In this document: positions 1-6,464 of the stretch, piece by piece
How the letters are laid out: each line of letters starts with the position of its first letter
How positions within the stretch are numbered: the stretch's first letter is position 1
Assembly (NCBI GenBank): GCA_031259095.1
Contig: JAIRLW010000484.1
Coordinates: forward strand, 1-11,381
Reading direction: 5' to 3'
DNA: 11,381 bases
Source: Planctomycetaceae bacterium
GTDB lineage: Bacteria > Planctomycetota > Planctomycetia > Pirellulales > Thermoguttaceae
Position numbers and translations under genes: made by a program
Notes under the pieces: generated by a model
The model's input: the letters and a program-made list of their open reading frames with translations, nothing else
Database searches by the model: none
Told to the model about the DNA's origin: nothing

Positions 1-230
1 CTTGATAATAAATTCATCATCATTTTCCCTCTCCATTTTTGTTAAATCATAAAGTGTAAATTTTTATCCTATTAGTCTCTAATAGTCCTTTAGGTCTCTA
101 AAATTTCCAGTGTTAAGGACACAAGTAAGCCCCTATTCTCTCCAAACAGAGATATTTAAAATTTTAACTTGAAACATGATAAAGTCAATCTGTCGAGAAA
201 TTATTCAGCACTGACGATACTTTATCCGGT
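1..230. other. AT-rich intergenic stretch, no gene recognised
   Basis: No open frame with coding character is visible on either strand. The stretch is rich in short A/T runs and has repeated phrases of the type AGTCTCTAA and GTCCTTTAG around 75-105. Similar phrases recur near 3388-3420, in front of mfd. No tRNA, terminator or clear promoter could be supported. Confidence 0.5.
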
Positions 231-265
231 TAGAAATTCCTAATTATTTCGGAATGTTGGGGGCA
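231..265 (-). repeat. Composite repeat, hairpin module C, copy 1
   Basis: Read on the minus strand this segment runs CCCCCAACATTCCGAAATAA and continues TTAGGAATTTC. It closely matches the module at 556-585, and less closely the one at 4915-4950. ATTCC (236-240) and GGAAT (251-255) are inverted arms of a small hairpin. It opens the first composite repeat region, which spans about 231-600. Confidence 0.5.
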
Positions 266-295
266 ATTATTTACGTCAATAGTCCAGAGATGGGC

Positions 296-450
296 GATCC
301 TTTTGCGGCAGGCTTTTGTAGTAGGCGACTTTTTGCCCAAAGGTTTTCACCTACGGTCGCGCGGCAATAGCCGACTTTGCCCCTGTGTTTGGACGGCAAT
401 TGGCCTATCTTTTGTCCCAACAGTCCTTATTGTTCCATTTGTCCCTAACA
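296..450 (-). repeat. Composite repeat, module B, copy 1 (inverted relative to copy 2)
   Basis: The reverse complement matches 4736-4890. The best-conserved core is 362-426, which differs from about 4747-4809 by only a few single-base changes or gaps. That core includes GACAAAAGATAGG, AATTGCCGTCCAAACACAGG and GTCGGCTAT. Outside the core the copies diverge but keep GTAGGCGAC/GTCGCCTA-type inverted words. The 109-codon frame that crosses this repeat looks like a by-product of repeat DNA. Confidence 0.75.
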
Positions 451-528
451 TTTCTTCAATGAAGGAACATGAGAGACGAATGGGACATGATAGGACAACA
501 TTTTCCATGATCAACTGCGAAAGGCAAC

Positions 529-551
529 GCGGCATTTCGGCGAAATGCCGC
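529..551. repeat. Perfect hairpin inside the composite repeat region
   Basis: GCGGCATTTC (529-538) and GAAATGCCGC (542-551) form a perfect 10-bp inverted repeat with a 3-base loop, GGC. It is followed by CTACCCC, the start of module C. The second composite region has a related hairpin at about 4812-4835 (GCGATGT and ACATCGC) followed by CTACC, so hairpin plus CTACC recurs. No T-run follows, so it is not a classical terminator. Confidence 0.6.
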
Positions 552-585
552 CTACCCCAAAATTCCGAAATAATCGGAAAAATTC
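552..585 (+). repeat. Composite repeat, hairpin module C, copy 2
   Basis: CTACCCCAAAATTCCGAAAT continuing AATCGGAAAAATT parallels CTACCCAAAAAATTCTGAAA at 4916-4935. TTCCGA (563-568) and TCGGAA (574-579) form a 6-bp stem over a 5-base loop. The arms differ from the other copies while the pairing is kept, which suggests the folded form matters, or that the repeat spreads as a hairpin. Confidence 0.5.
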
Positions 586-613
586 CATTGATATATTACA
601 AAATCCTTCAACA

Positions 614-717
614 TACACCGTTTTCCTTTTAAAAACCTGTTTTATCTTTTCGTTTAACTCCGCAATTTAAGGTGTTTTTACAGTTCAAAAACCGGTTTTT
701 AAAGTGAAAACGGTATA
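614..717 (+). mobile_element. MITE-like element, family A copy 1
   Basis: This is a 104-bp non-coding element with imperfect terminal inverted repeats of about 30 bp. The left end is TACACCGTTTTCC and the right end is GTGAAAACGGTATA. The right arm contains the palindrome AAAAACCGGTTTTT. The central part, GTTTAACTCCGCAATTTAA, is shared with the copies at 4630 and 7967 and gives the orientation. It has no reading frame of its own, so movement would need a transposase supplied elsewhere. The ends carry TA/TATA, as expected for a TA-targeting (IS630/Tc1-like) element, although that assignment is inference. It lies 51 bp past the stop codon of mfd. Confidence 0.8.
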
Positions 718-724
718 ATCGGCG

Positions 725-748
725 AAAATCAGCGTCATCTGCGGACTT
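725..748 (-). repeat. Short dispersed repeat D, copy 1
   Basis: On the minus strand this reads AAGTCCGCAGATGACGC followed by TGATTTTC. The same word, with one base changed, occurs on the plus strand at 3840-3863 inside the autotransporter remnant. Here it lies between the mfd stop codon and MITE copy 1. Confidence 0.6.
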
Positions 749-767
749 TTTTCTGGAAACCATTCCG

Positions 768-3326
768 TTACCGAACAATTGGTTGTTCTGGATTGGATAA
801 AATTTCGACGACTAAACGGAGTATAATATCCGGATCGGAATTACGTGAAAGATTCGGCGGTAACGGAATATAAGCGTGACGGTCCGACGTAAAACGAATT
901 GTTCGGTTTTGACGTTTCAATTTTTCGCGGAGTTTATCCATTAACGGTTGGGCGGCATAATCCAAGACCACATAACCGCTGTCTCCGGCAATACCGGATT
1001 CGAGTTTAATCGTCCGAATCCGATAACTGTGCGCCAGAACCCGGATTTTTGAATGAATCAATAATCGTTGCACTTCGGACGGCGGTTGACCGAAACGGTC
1101 AATCATTTCGTTATGCAAATCCGTACATTCTTCCAATGTTGTTACACGAGTCAGCCGCCGGTAAAGATCAATTTTAATCCGTTGATCGGTGACGTAAGAC
1201 ATTGGAATAACCGCAACACCGGGCAAGTCTAATTCTACTTCAATAACTGTTTTCGGCGGTAATTGCTTCAATGTCCGAACTGCTGTTTCAAGAAATTGGC
1301 AATACATTTCGTAACCAACCGCCGCAATATGACCGCTTTGCTGCGTGCCTAAAATATTGCCGGCGCCGCGAATTTCCAGATCACGCATTGCCAAATGAAA
1401 CCCGCTGCCAAGATGGGCGTATTCCTCAATGGCGCGAAGCCGTTTTGCCGCTTGTGCATGGAGCATTTGATTCCGACCAAGCAGAAGATAACAATACGCC
1501 TGATACTTGTAACGTCCCACTCGTCCGCGAAGTTGATGTAAATCCGCCAAACCGTAACGATCTGCTTCGTCAATAAAAATTGTATTTGCGTTCGGAATAT
1601 CCAGACCGCTTTCGATAATGGTTGTACTTAAAAGCATATCGAATTGATGATCCACAAACGCTTTCATTACTTCTTCCAATTCCTCGTCCGGCATTTGAGC
1701 GTGTCCGATTCCGATACGGCATTCAGGCACAATACGCTGAATCTGTTCCGCAAGTTCTTCAATATCATACACTCGATTATGAACGAAAAATATTTGACCG
1801 TTACGGTTTAATTCCCGCAACACGGCTGAACGAATCAACTCCTCATTAAACCGAACCACTCGCGTTTCCACCGCTAACCGATCTTCCGGCGGCGTTTCAA
1901 GATTGGAAATTTCACGGATTCCCAACAACGAAAAATGTAACGTTCGTGGAATCGGCGTTGCGGTCATGGTCAACACATCGACAGAATCCCGAAACAATTT
2001 TAACCTTTCCTTGTGATGAACGCCAAAACGTTGTTCTTCGTCAATCACCGCCAGTCCAAGATTATGAAACGAAATATCTGAAGAAACAATCCGGTGAGTT
2101 CCAATAACAATATCAATTGTTCCGGCGGCGAGATGTTCGATAATTTTTTTCTGTTCCATTTTTGTCTGAAAACGCGACAGAGCGGCAACAGTGATTGGAA
2201 ATTCGCGCATTCGTTCGGAAAATATTTTGACGTGCTGTTCGGCGAGAATGGTTGTTGGAACCAAAACGGCAACCTGATAACCCGCGTCAACCGCTTTAAA
2301 TGCTGCACGAATTGCCACTTCCGTTTTGCCGAATCCAACGTCGCCGCAAAGCAACCGATCCATTGGACGCGGAAGTTCCATATCGTGTTTAACCGCTTCA
2401 ATGGCTAAGAGTTGATCGTTTGTTTCTCGAAACGGAAATAAAGCGTCAAATTCACGTTGCCAGTTGGAATCGGCAGGAAAGGCAATACCGGGTTTTGCTT
2501 CGCGGCGGGCTTGCAATTCGATCATCTCTTCCGCAAGATCAAAAACTGCTTCCTGAACCGCTTTTTTGTGACGCGACCAAAGTTGACTGCCAATCTTGGC
2601 AAGTTTCGGCTTGTATCGATTACCTGCAACATATTTTTGAACGAGACCGATTTTTGAAATTGGTACGTAAAGTACCTGAGAATCCGCAAAGTCCAAATGA
2701 AGATGTTCTTCTTCCTGTTGCCCTTTCATTAAAGTTTTAATACCGCGATAACGTGCAATACCGTACGCGACATGAACAACAAAATCACCCGGTTTAAGAT
2801 CAAGAAACGAATCAATAACTTGTCCGAGTTGACGGCGTTGAGGACGACGAATTTCGTGACGCTCCAATAATTCCGAAACAGAAAGCAAAAGAATCGCGGA
2901 ATGTGAAACAGAAAGCGGAATATTTGAAACGTGATGCTGTTGAGTATTTTCAGTTTTTGGTTCTTTTTTTGTACTTTTAATATTTTGTTTTCTGTTTTCT
3001 GTTTTCTGTAAAAGTTTGAATCCAGATGAAAGTCGTCCTTTGATGAAATAGAGCCGTGATTCTTTGAACGGTTTCAGATCCGCAAATAATTCGGTAAGAC
3101 GTTTGATTTCCGCTTCGGTCGGACAAAAGAGATAAATTTCTTCCTGATCGCAACGATTGAGTTCCCGACATACAGTTTCGATATTTCCGTGTAACCGTTC
3201 TACCGAAGCAACCGGCAAATGAACGTGAACATCCTCCACCCCTTCGGCAAGATTGGAAAAACTTGCTGTCGGATGCTGCATAATTTGCCGCATTGTTTCA
3301 GAAAAATCAAGTAAATTTGTGTTCAC
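768..3326 (-). CDS. mfd: Transcription-repair coupling factor Mfd, lacking the UvrB-like N-terminal module
   Basis: Mfd is an ATP-driven dsDNA translocase that removes stalled RNA polymerase and, in full-length form, recruits UvrA to the lesion. The protein has 852 residues against roughly 1,100-1,150 for the family. Visible parts in order: a D3-like region (about 1-165), the RNA-polymerase-interacting domain starting at GDFVVHVAYGIARYRG (180-195), and a superfamily 2 helicase core. The core has Walker A GDVGFGKTE (328-336), DEEQ (429-432), TATPIPRT (455-462) and QLRGRVGR (598-605). The TRCF/D7 domain follows from about 690. Domains 1a, 2 and 1b are absent. The start is GTG, with an in-frame stop four codons upstream, so the frame cannot be extended. 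No Shine-Dalgarno site is visible. Residues 107-142 are a low-complexity insert. All ATPase motifs are intact, so translocation is probably retained while UvrA recruitment is doubtful. Confidence 0.93.
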   Translation of the reverse strand: MNTNLLDFSETMRQIMQHPTASFSNLAEGVEDVHVHLPVASVERLHGNIETVCRELNRCDQEEIYLFCPTEAEIKRLTELFADLKPFKESRLYFIKGRLSSGFKLLQKTENRKQNIKSTKKEPKTENTQQHHVSNIPLSVSHSAILLLSVSELLERHEIRRPQRRQLGQVIDSFLDLKPGDFVVHVAYGIARYRGIKTLMKGQQEEEHLHLDFADSQVLYVPISKIGLVQKYVAGNRYKPKLAKIGSQLWSRHKKAVQEAVFDLAEEMIELQARREAKPGIAFPADSNWQREFDALFPFRETNDQLLAIEAVKHDMELPRPMDRLLCGDVGFGKTEVAIRAAFKAVDAGYQVAVLVPTTILAEQHVKIFSERMREFPITVAALSRFQTKMEQKKIIEHLAAGTIDIVIGTHRIVSSDISFHNLGLAVIDEEQRFGVHHKERLKLFRDSVDVLTMTATPIPRTLHFSLLGIREISNLETPPEDRLAVETRVVRFNEELIRSAVLRELNRNGQIFFVHNRVYDIEELAEQIQRIVPECRIGIGHAQMPDEELEEVMKAFVDHQFDMLLSTTIIESGLDIPNANTIFIDEADRYGLADLHQLRGRVGRYKYQAYCYLLLGRNQMLHAQAAKRLRAIEEYAHLGSGFHLAMRDLEIRGAGNILGTQQSGHIAAVGYEMYCQFLETAVRTLKQLPPKTVIEVELDLPGVAVIPMSYVTDQRIKIDLYRRLTRVTTLEECTDLHNEMIDRFGQPPSEVQRLLIHSKIRVLAHSYRIRTIKLESGIAGDSGYVVLDYAAQPLMDKLREKLKRQNRTIRFTSDRHAYIPLPPNLSRNSDPDIILRLVVEILSNPEQPIVR
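2987..3008. repeat. Heptanucleotide tandem repeat (GTTTTCT x3) inside mfd
   Basis: Three perfect copies of GTTTTCT plus one further base. On the coding (minus) strand this is AGAAAAC repeated, encoding KTENRKQN-like residues at the start of the low-complexity insert of Mfd (residues 107-142). The unit length is not a multiple of three, so gain or loss of one copy would shift the reading frame before the translocase domains. Confidence 0.85.
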
Positions 3327-3519
3327 GTGTTTTTTTTAATTATTTTATTGAGAACCTCTAAACATTCGTTTTTAATCACAAAATTATTTGTCTCAATTTG
3401 TCTCTAATGTTTCCTATGTCCTTAAAATAGTAAATAGAGACAAATGATTTTTAAATTAAATTTATATCTAGGAAAAGGTATTTTTAGAAATTCCCCATTG
3501 AAACAATATTTTATAAATT

Positions 3520-3684
3520 TTATAAATTTGAATCAAAGTTAATCGAACGGTCATGATCACTATCAGATTTGTTGCGATTATTACTTATCTCTTTTTCCTT
3601 ATGTTGCGGAGTTGCCGGTGTCGTAGTTTTTAGCCCTGAGAAGAACGTTAAAATTATCATAGTAAAAAATATCAATGTTTTCAA
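3520..3684 (-). CDS. Hypothetical small secreted or membrane-anchored peptide (54 residues)
   Basis: A TTG-initiated frame of 54 codons runs on the minus strand ahead of mfd. The predicted N-terminus, MKTLIFFTMIILTFFSGL, has one lysine followed by a hydrophobic core of about 15 residues, like a signal peptide or single membrane anchor. The rest is hydrophilic (KEKEISNNRNKSDSDHDRS) without cysteines. A purine-rich GGGAG lies about 4 bases before the TTG and could act as a ribosome binding site. It ends 193 bp upstream of the mfd start. I recognise no family. The rare start codon and short length leave real doubt; chance is possible in such AT-rich DNA. Confidence 0.35.
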   Translation of the reverse strand: MKTLIFFTMIILTFFSGLKTTTPATPQHKEKEISNNRNKSDSDHDRSINFDSNL

Positions 3685-3747
3685 TAATCTCCCATGATAA
3701 CGGTCTATTTTTTTAACTCAGGGCAATTTCTAAAAACTCATTTTTTG

Positions 3748-3793
3748 ATCGACCGAAATCGGCTAAAATCAATTTTAGTCGATTTTAGTCGGT
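3748..3793. repeat. Long decamer-based hairpin at the 3' end of the autotransporter remnant
   Basis: Arms 3748-3769 and 3772-3793 pair over 22 bp with one mismatch (3754/3787), three G-T wobbles and a 2-base loop. The inner part is CTAAAAT, CA, ATTTTAG. The right arm contains the decamer GATTTTAGTC in near-tandem copies. The same decamer style (CGATTTnnGT) builds the repeats at 9121-9162 and 9817-9860. It covers the stop codon of the autotransporter remnant on the minus strand but is not followed by a T-run on that strand, so terminator function is unproven. Confidence 0.7.
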
Positions 3794-4630
3794 GAAGAAA
3801 TAAGTTTTTAGAAGTTCCCTCCAGAGAACGCCAAGAGAGAAGTCCGCAGATGACGCAGATTTTTGGAAATCGACAGCGGCAAGCGGTGAAACGGTGAAAT
3901 TGTTGCGTAAACGAATTGGTTTGAACAATTCCAGACTTGCATACATTGAATTGCCGTTGTAACGAGTATTGGAGTTGGCAACATTTCGATGTAATTCGTA
4001 ATTTTGATGACCGTAAGCCAAAAACGTGTTGGCGAAAATTCCGGCAATTTCGGAAATTTTTAATCTTGAATAAATTCCGAACGTGTAATCGTCGGCTTCG
4101 ATTTTTCCGTTCCAGTTATGGTTTGAAATATTCCAAGTTGAATCGGCTTTTCCTGTCCATGTAACAGTTGTATTTTCTAATTTGTCAACAAGAAGGACGA
4201 GCGTATTATCGGCGTCGTTTGTTGTTACGATCTTTTTATCAGCGCGAGTATTTTCGATTGAAAAACCGCCGTATTTGATTGTTATTGGCAGAATCAATGA
4301 CGAAAAATTTGTCGTTCCGGTATTTTTTGCTAAAACGTAACATTGACTATCAACAACCGTATTACGAATATCAATTTCCGCAACAAAACCGGTAATTGCT
4401 CCGATTGTATTGAAATTCACGGTTGCATTTGTCTGATCAAGATTTTCAAACGCAAGTTTTCCATTGAGTGTAATGTTTCCGGTTCCGGTATTGATTTTAT
4501 TTCCGCTTCCGATTGTTAAAAGAGTTGCGTTATTTTCCAAAGTAAACATTCCATTATTCCCGCTTGCTCCGTAAACCGCTTCACCTTTCAGGGCAAACGT
4601 TCCGTTGTAAACGGTTGTATTTCCGTAAAT
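3785..4630 (-). pseudogene. Autotransporter remnant (passenger fragment joined to part of a beta-barrel)
   Basis: The frame is open from 4630, the inner edge of a MITE, to a stop at 3785-3787. The first ATG is at 4549, but the same frame reads IYGNTTVYNGTFALKGEAVY before it. The N-terminal part is a repetitive beta-helix-type passenger (GNKINTGTGNITLNGKLAFE). It leads into TVTWTGKADSTWNISNHNW, the passenger-end motif seen in many large autotransporters. After about 20 residues it switches to barrel-like strands (GIFANTFLAYGHQNYELHRN, then PLAAVDFQKS). A complete PF03797 barrel needs about 250-280 residues; only about 90 remain, and the linker and several strands are missing. No signal peptide or upstream gene part is found beyond the MITE. 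The remnant is truncated at the 5' side, internally deleted and probably inactive. Dispersed repeat D supplies residues QKSASSADF in frame. Confidence 0.65.
3840..3863 (+). repeat. Short dispersed repeat D, copy 2, inside the autotransporter remnant
   Basis: AAGTCCGCAGATGACGC followed by AGATTTT matches the reverse complement of 725-748 with one difference. Read on the minus strand it is part of the open frame and encodes KSASSADF near the C-terminus of the remnant, so the repeat has been absorbed into coding sequence without breaking the frame. Confidence 0.55.
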
Positions 4631-4733
4631 ATACCGTTTTCACTTTAAAAACCGGTTTTATCTTTTCGTTTAACTCCGCAATTTAAGGTGTTTTTACATT
4701 TCAAAAAACGATTTTCAAAAGGGCGAGGGTATA
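4630..4733 (+). mobile_element. MITE-like element, family A copy 2
   Basis: This 104-bp element has the same orientation as the copy at 614-717, judged by the shared centre CGTTTAACTCCGCAATTTAA. The left end, TATACCGTTTTCACTTTAAA, is well conserved, whereas the right end (GGGCGAGGGTATA) has decayed. TATA is present at both ends. It abuts the 5' side of the autotransporter remnant and puts an in-frame stop (4640-4642, minus strand) just outside the remaining passenger sequence. Module B of the composite repeat follows directly, so the missing gene part is not simply on the other side. Deletion accompanied or followed the insertion. Confidence 0.78.
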
Positions 4734-4735
4734 AA

Positions 4736-4890
4736 TGGGACAATCAGGACTGTTGGGACAAAAGATAGGCAAATTGCCGTCCAAACACAGGGGCAAGTCG
4801 GCTATCGCCGACGCGATGTGTCAGGCGAAACATCGCCTACCACGTTGCACTGGCGACCTTTTGGCAAGAGGTCGCCTATCTAAATCAGGT
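4736..4890 (+). repeat. Composite repeat, module B, copy 2
   Basis: This is the partner of the inverted copy at 296-450. The core at about 4747-4809 is nearly identical to the reverse complement of 362-426. Inside are inverted words able to fold: GCGATGT/ACATCGC (about 4812-4835) and GGCGACCT/AGGTCGCC (about 4852-4876). A 77-codon frame crosses it, but repeat DNA explains that frame better than a gene does. Confidence 0.75.
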
Positions 4891-4914
4891 TGCCCACCGG
4901 ATATTAACCAGACT

Positions 4915-4950
4915 GCTACCCAAAAAATTCTGAAATTATCAGTATTTTTT
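4915..4950 (+). repeat. Composite repeat, hairpin module C, copy 3 (terminator-like)
   Basis: AAAAAATTCTGA (4922-4933) pairs with TCAGTATTTTTT (4939-4950) over a 5-base loop with a single mismatch. CTATTTATTTTTG follows, so it resembles a weak intrinsic terminator that could work on either strand. The stem is almost all A-T, and no intact plus-strand gene lies upstream. A repeat module is the safer reading. Confidence 0.45.
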
Positions 4951-5058
4951 CTATTTATTTTTGCCTAACCTATTCAAAATAAAAAGGTTACGATGAAAAT
5001 GATCACCTATGCAAAAATAAAAATAAAAGTCCTTTGGAACACCATACCGAAGGGGGGC

Positions 5059-5088
5059 TTGAAAAAGAAAAAAAATCAGGCACAATAT
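5059..5088 (+). promoter_or_regulatory. Possible promoter for the rplY-pth(-rpsF) operon
   Basis: TTGAAA (5059-5064) is followed after 18 bases by CAATAT (5083-5088), a fair -35 and a poor -10 match to a sigma-70-type promoter. It is about 115 bases before the rplY start. The rest of 4951-5201 has no gene I can support. AT-rich DNA yields such matches by chance. Confidence 0.25.
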
Positions 5089-5201
5089 TATCTCTTTCAT
5101 GGTTTTTGATAATTTTAATGACCAATTCGTTAAAAAATCGTTAAAATTTGTCAAATTTGAGATTGAATAAACACAATAAATAAAACGGTTCGGAGCGGAA
5201 A

Positions 5202-5831
5202 ATGGCTAAAATTCACACCATAACAGTAAAACTTCGCGATGCGTATGGTAAACGGCGAAATCGTCGGTTACGCGATACCGGTAATGTTCCGGCAGTCCTT
5301 TACGGGCATAAACAGACAGTTCAATCGTTGACCCTCTCAGCGGAAGAACTCGACGCCGTTGTCCGACACGGAAATAGGTTTGTCGAACTACAAGGCGATG
5401 TTAAAGAAAAAGCGTTTATTAAAGAAATACAATGGAATACGTGGGGAAATCAAATTCTTCATGTCGATTTCGCTCGAGTGAGCGAACATGAAAAAGTTCA
5501 TGTTACCGTCCCCGTCGAATTACGCGGCGAATCGCCTGGTACAAAAGACGGCGGTGTGGTCAAGCATGTCTTACATTCCATCGAATTAGAATGCGAAGCC
5601 GCATCCGTACCGGAAAAAATTGACGTTAATATCAATCACCTCGAATTTAATCAAACCTTACACGTCAGCGATTTGGAACTGCCCGCCAGCGCAAAAGCGC
5701 TCATTGATGAAACCACTATCGTGGTGAGTTGTGCCTTGCCCGTCGAAGTTTCCGAAGAAGAAACCACACAAGGTGAGGAAGAACCGGAAATTATCGGACG
5801 TAAAAAGACCGAAGAAGAATCGGAAGAATGA
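5202..5831 (+). CDS. rplY: 50S ribosomal protein bL25, long (Ctc/TL5) form
   Basis: bL25 binds 5S rRNA in the central protuberance of the large subunit; the long form is also called general stress protein Ctc. The 209 residues show the N-terminal 5S-binding domain (about 1-92: LRDAYGKRRNRRLRDTGNVP, AVLYGHKQ, FIKEIQWNTWGNQILHVDF). The Ctc/TL5 C-terminal beta domain follows (about 98-185: VTVPVELRGESPGTKDGGVV, LELPA). An acidic tail (EEETTQGEEEPEI, EEESEE) ends the protein. Length fits the long bacterial form. GGAG at 5192-5195 sits 6 bases before the ATG, one of the few clear Shine-Dalgarno sites in the window. The stop overlaps the pth start (ATGA), indicating translational coupling. Confidence 0.95.
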   Translation: MAKIHTITVKLRDAYGKRRNRRLRDTGNVPAVLYGHKQTVQSLTLSAEELDAVVRHGNRFVELQGDVKEKAFIKEIQWNTWGNQILHVDFARVSEHEKVHVTVPVELRGESPGTKDGGVVKHVLHSIELECEAASVPEKIDVNINHLEFNQTLHVSDLELPASAKALIDETTIVVSCALPVEVSEEETTQGEEEPEIIGRKKTEEESEE

Positions 5832-6400
5832 AATTAATTGTCGGACTCGGAAATCCCGGCGCCAAATATCGGTTGAATCGGCACAATATCGGTTATTTAG
5901 TCCTCGCCGAACTTGCAGGACGTTCAGCGTTTAACACAACAGCAAACCGTCCAAAAACAAAGTTTCACGCCGATTTACTCGATGTTCGGGACACAGATGG
6001 AAATTCCGTTTTACTGCTCGCCCCAACCACTTATATGAATCGTAGCGGTTTGAGTGTCGGTGAAGCCGTCAATTTTTACAAAATTCCAAATGAAGAAATG
6101 TTGATCGTTTGCGACGATCTGAATTTGCCGTTTACAAAACTCCGGTTTCGCACCGAAGGCAGCAGCGGAGGACAAAAAGGGTTAGCCGATGTGTTGCGCG
6201 TTTTGGGAACAGAAAAGATTCCGCGTTTGCGAATCGGAATCGGTCAGCCGCCCGGTCAAATGGACGCCGCCGATTATGTGTTGATGAATTTCACCGAAAA
6301 AGAACGGATTGATCTGGAATTAACACTGAAACAAGCAGCAAACGCTGTCGAATGTTGGGTACATTTCGGTATTGCCGAAGCAATGAATAAATATAACTAA
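5828..6400 (+). CDS. pth: Peptidyl-tRNA hydrolase
   Basis: Pth cleaves the ester bond of peptidyl-tRNAs dropped by ribosomes, recycling tRNA in the cytosol. At 190 residues it has normal family length. Visible motifs are GLGNPGAKYRLNRHNIGY with N9 and the catalytic H19, TTYMNRSG with N71, CDDLNLPF with the conserved D96/D97, SSGGQKGLADV (113-122) and RLRIGIGQP (133-141). In E. coli Pth the fourth segment reads GGHNG and its Asn114 contacts the substrate. Here the H-N pair is Q116-K117. As I remember, GGQ(K/N)G occurs in related planctomycete proteins, so this may be lineage-typical. The start overlaps the rplY stop by 4 bases. rpsF follows after 64 bases. Confidence 0.95.
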   Translation: MKLIVGLGNPGAKYRLNRHNIGYLVLAELAGRSAFNTTANRPKTKFHADLLDVRDTDGNSVLLLAPTTYMNRSGLSVGEAVNFYKIPNEEMLIVCDDLNLPFTKLRFRTEGSSGGQKGLADVLRVLGTEKIPRLRIGIGQPPGQMDAADYVLMNFTEKERIDLELTLKQAANAVECWVHFGIAEAMNKYN

Positions 6401-6464
6401 CCATTTAGCTAATAACCATTAACTAAAATAAACTCGATTTTAACTCGAACCAGAACCCATTATT

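Noticed and set aside
303..632. A 109-codon plus-strand frame in the leftmost region
   Set aside because: It runs through composite repeat modules B and C and several hairpins, and shows no protein-like pattern or ribosome binding site.
1271..1576. Plus-strand frames of 60-118 codons opposite mfd
   Set aside because: They are shadows of the mfd coding frame with no motif or start signal of their own.
4735..4968. A 77-codon plus-strand frame after MITE copy 2
   Set aside because: It lies almost entirely in the second composite repeat copy; the inverted copy at 296-450 is not read the same way.
5027..5060. Imperfect hairpin that, on the minus strand, is followed by TTTTATTTTTATTTTTG
   Set aside because: The stem has mismatches and bulges, and no minus-strand gene lies upstream that would need a terminator here.
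4951..5154. Minus-strand frame with a signal-like segment (MKEIILCLIFFLFQ) before rplY
   Set aside because: No ribosome binding site and no family resemblance; the hydrophobic run follows from A-rich DNA. Kept only as a faint possibility of a decayed secreted-protein start.
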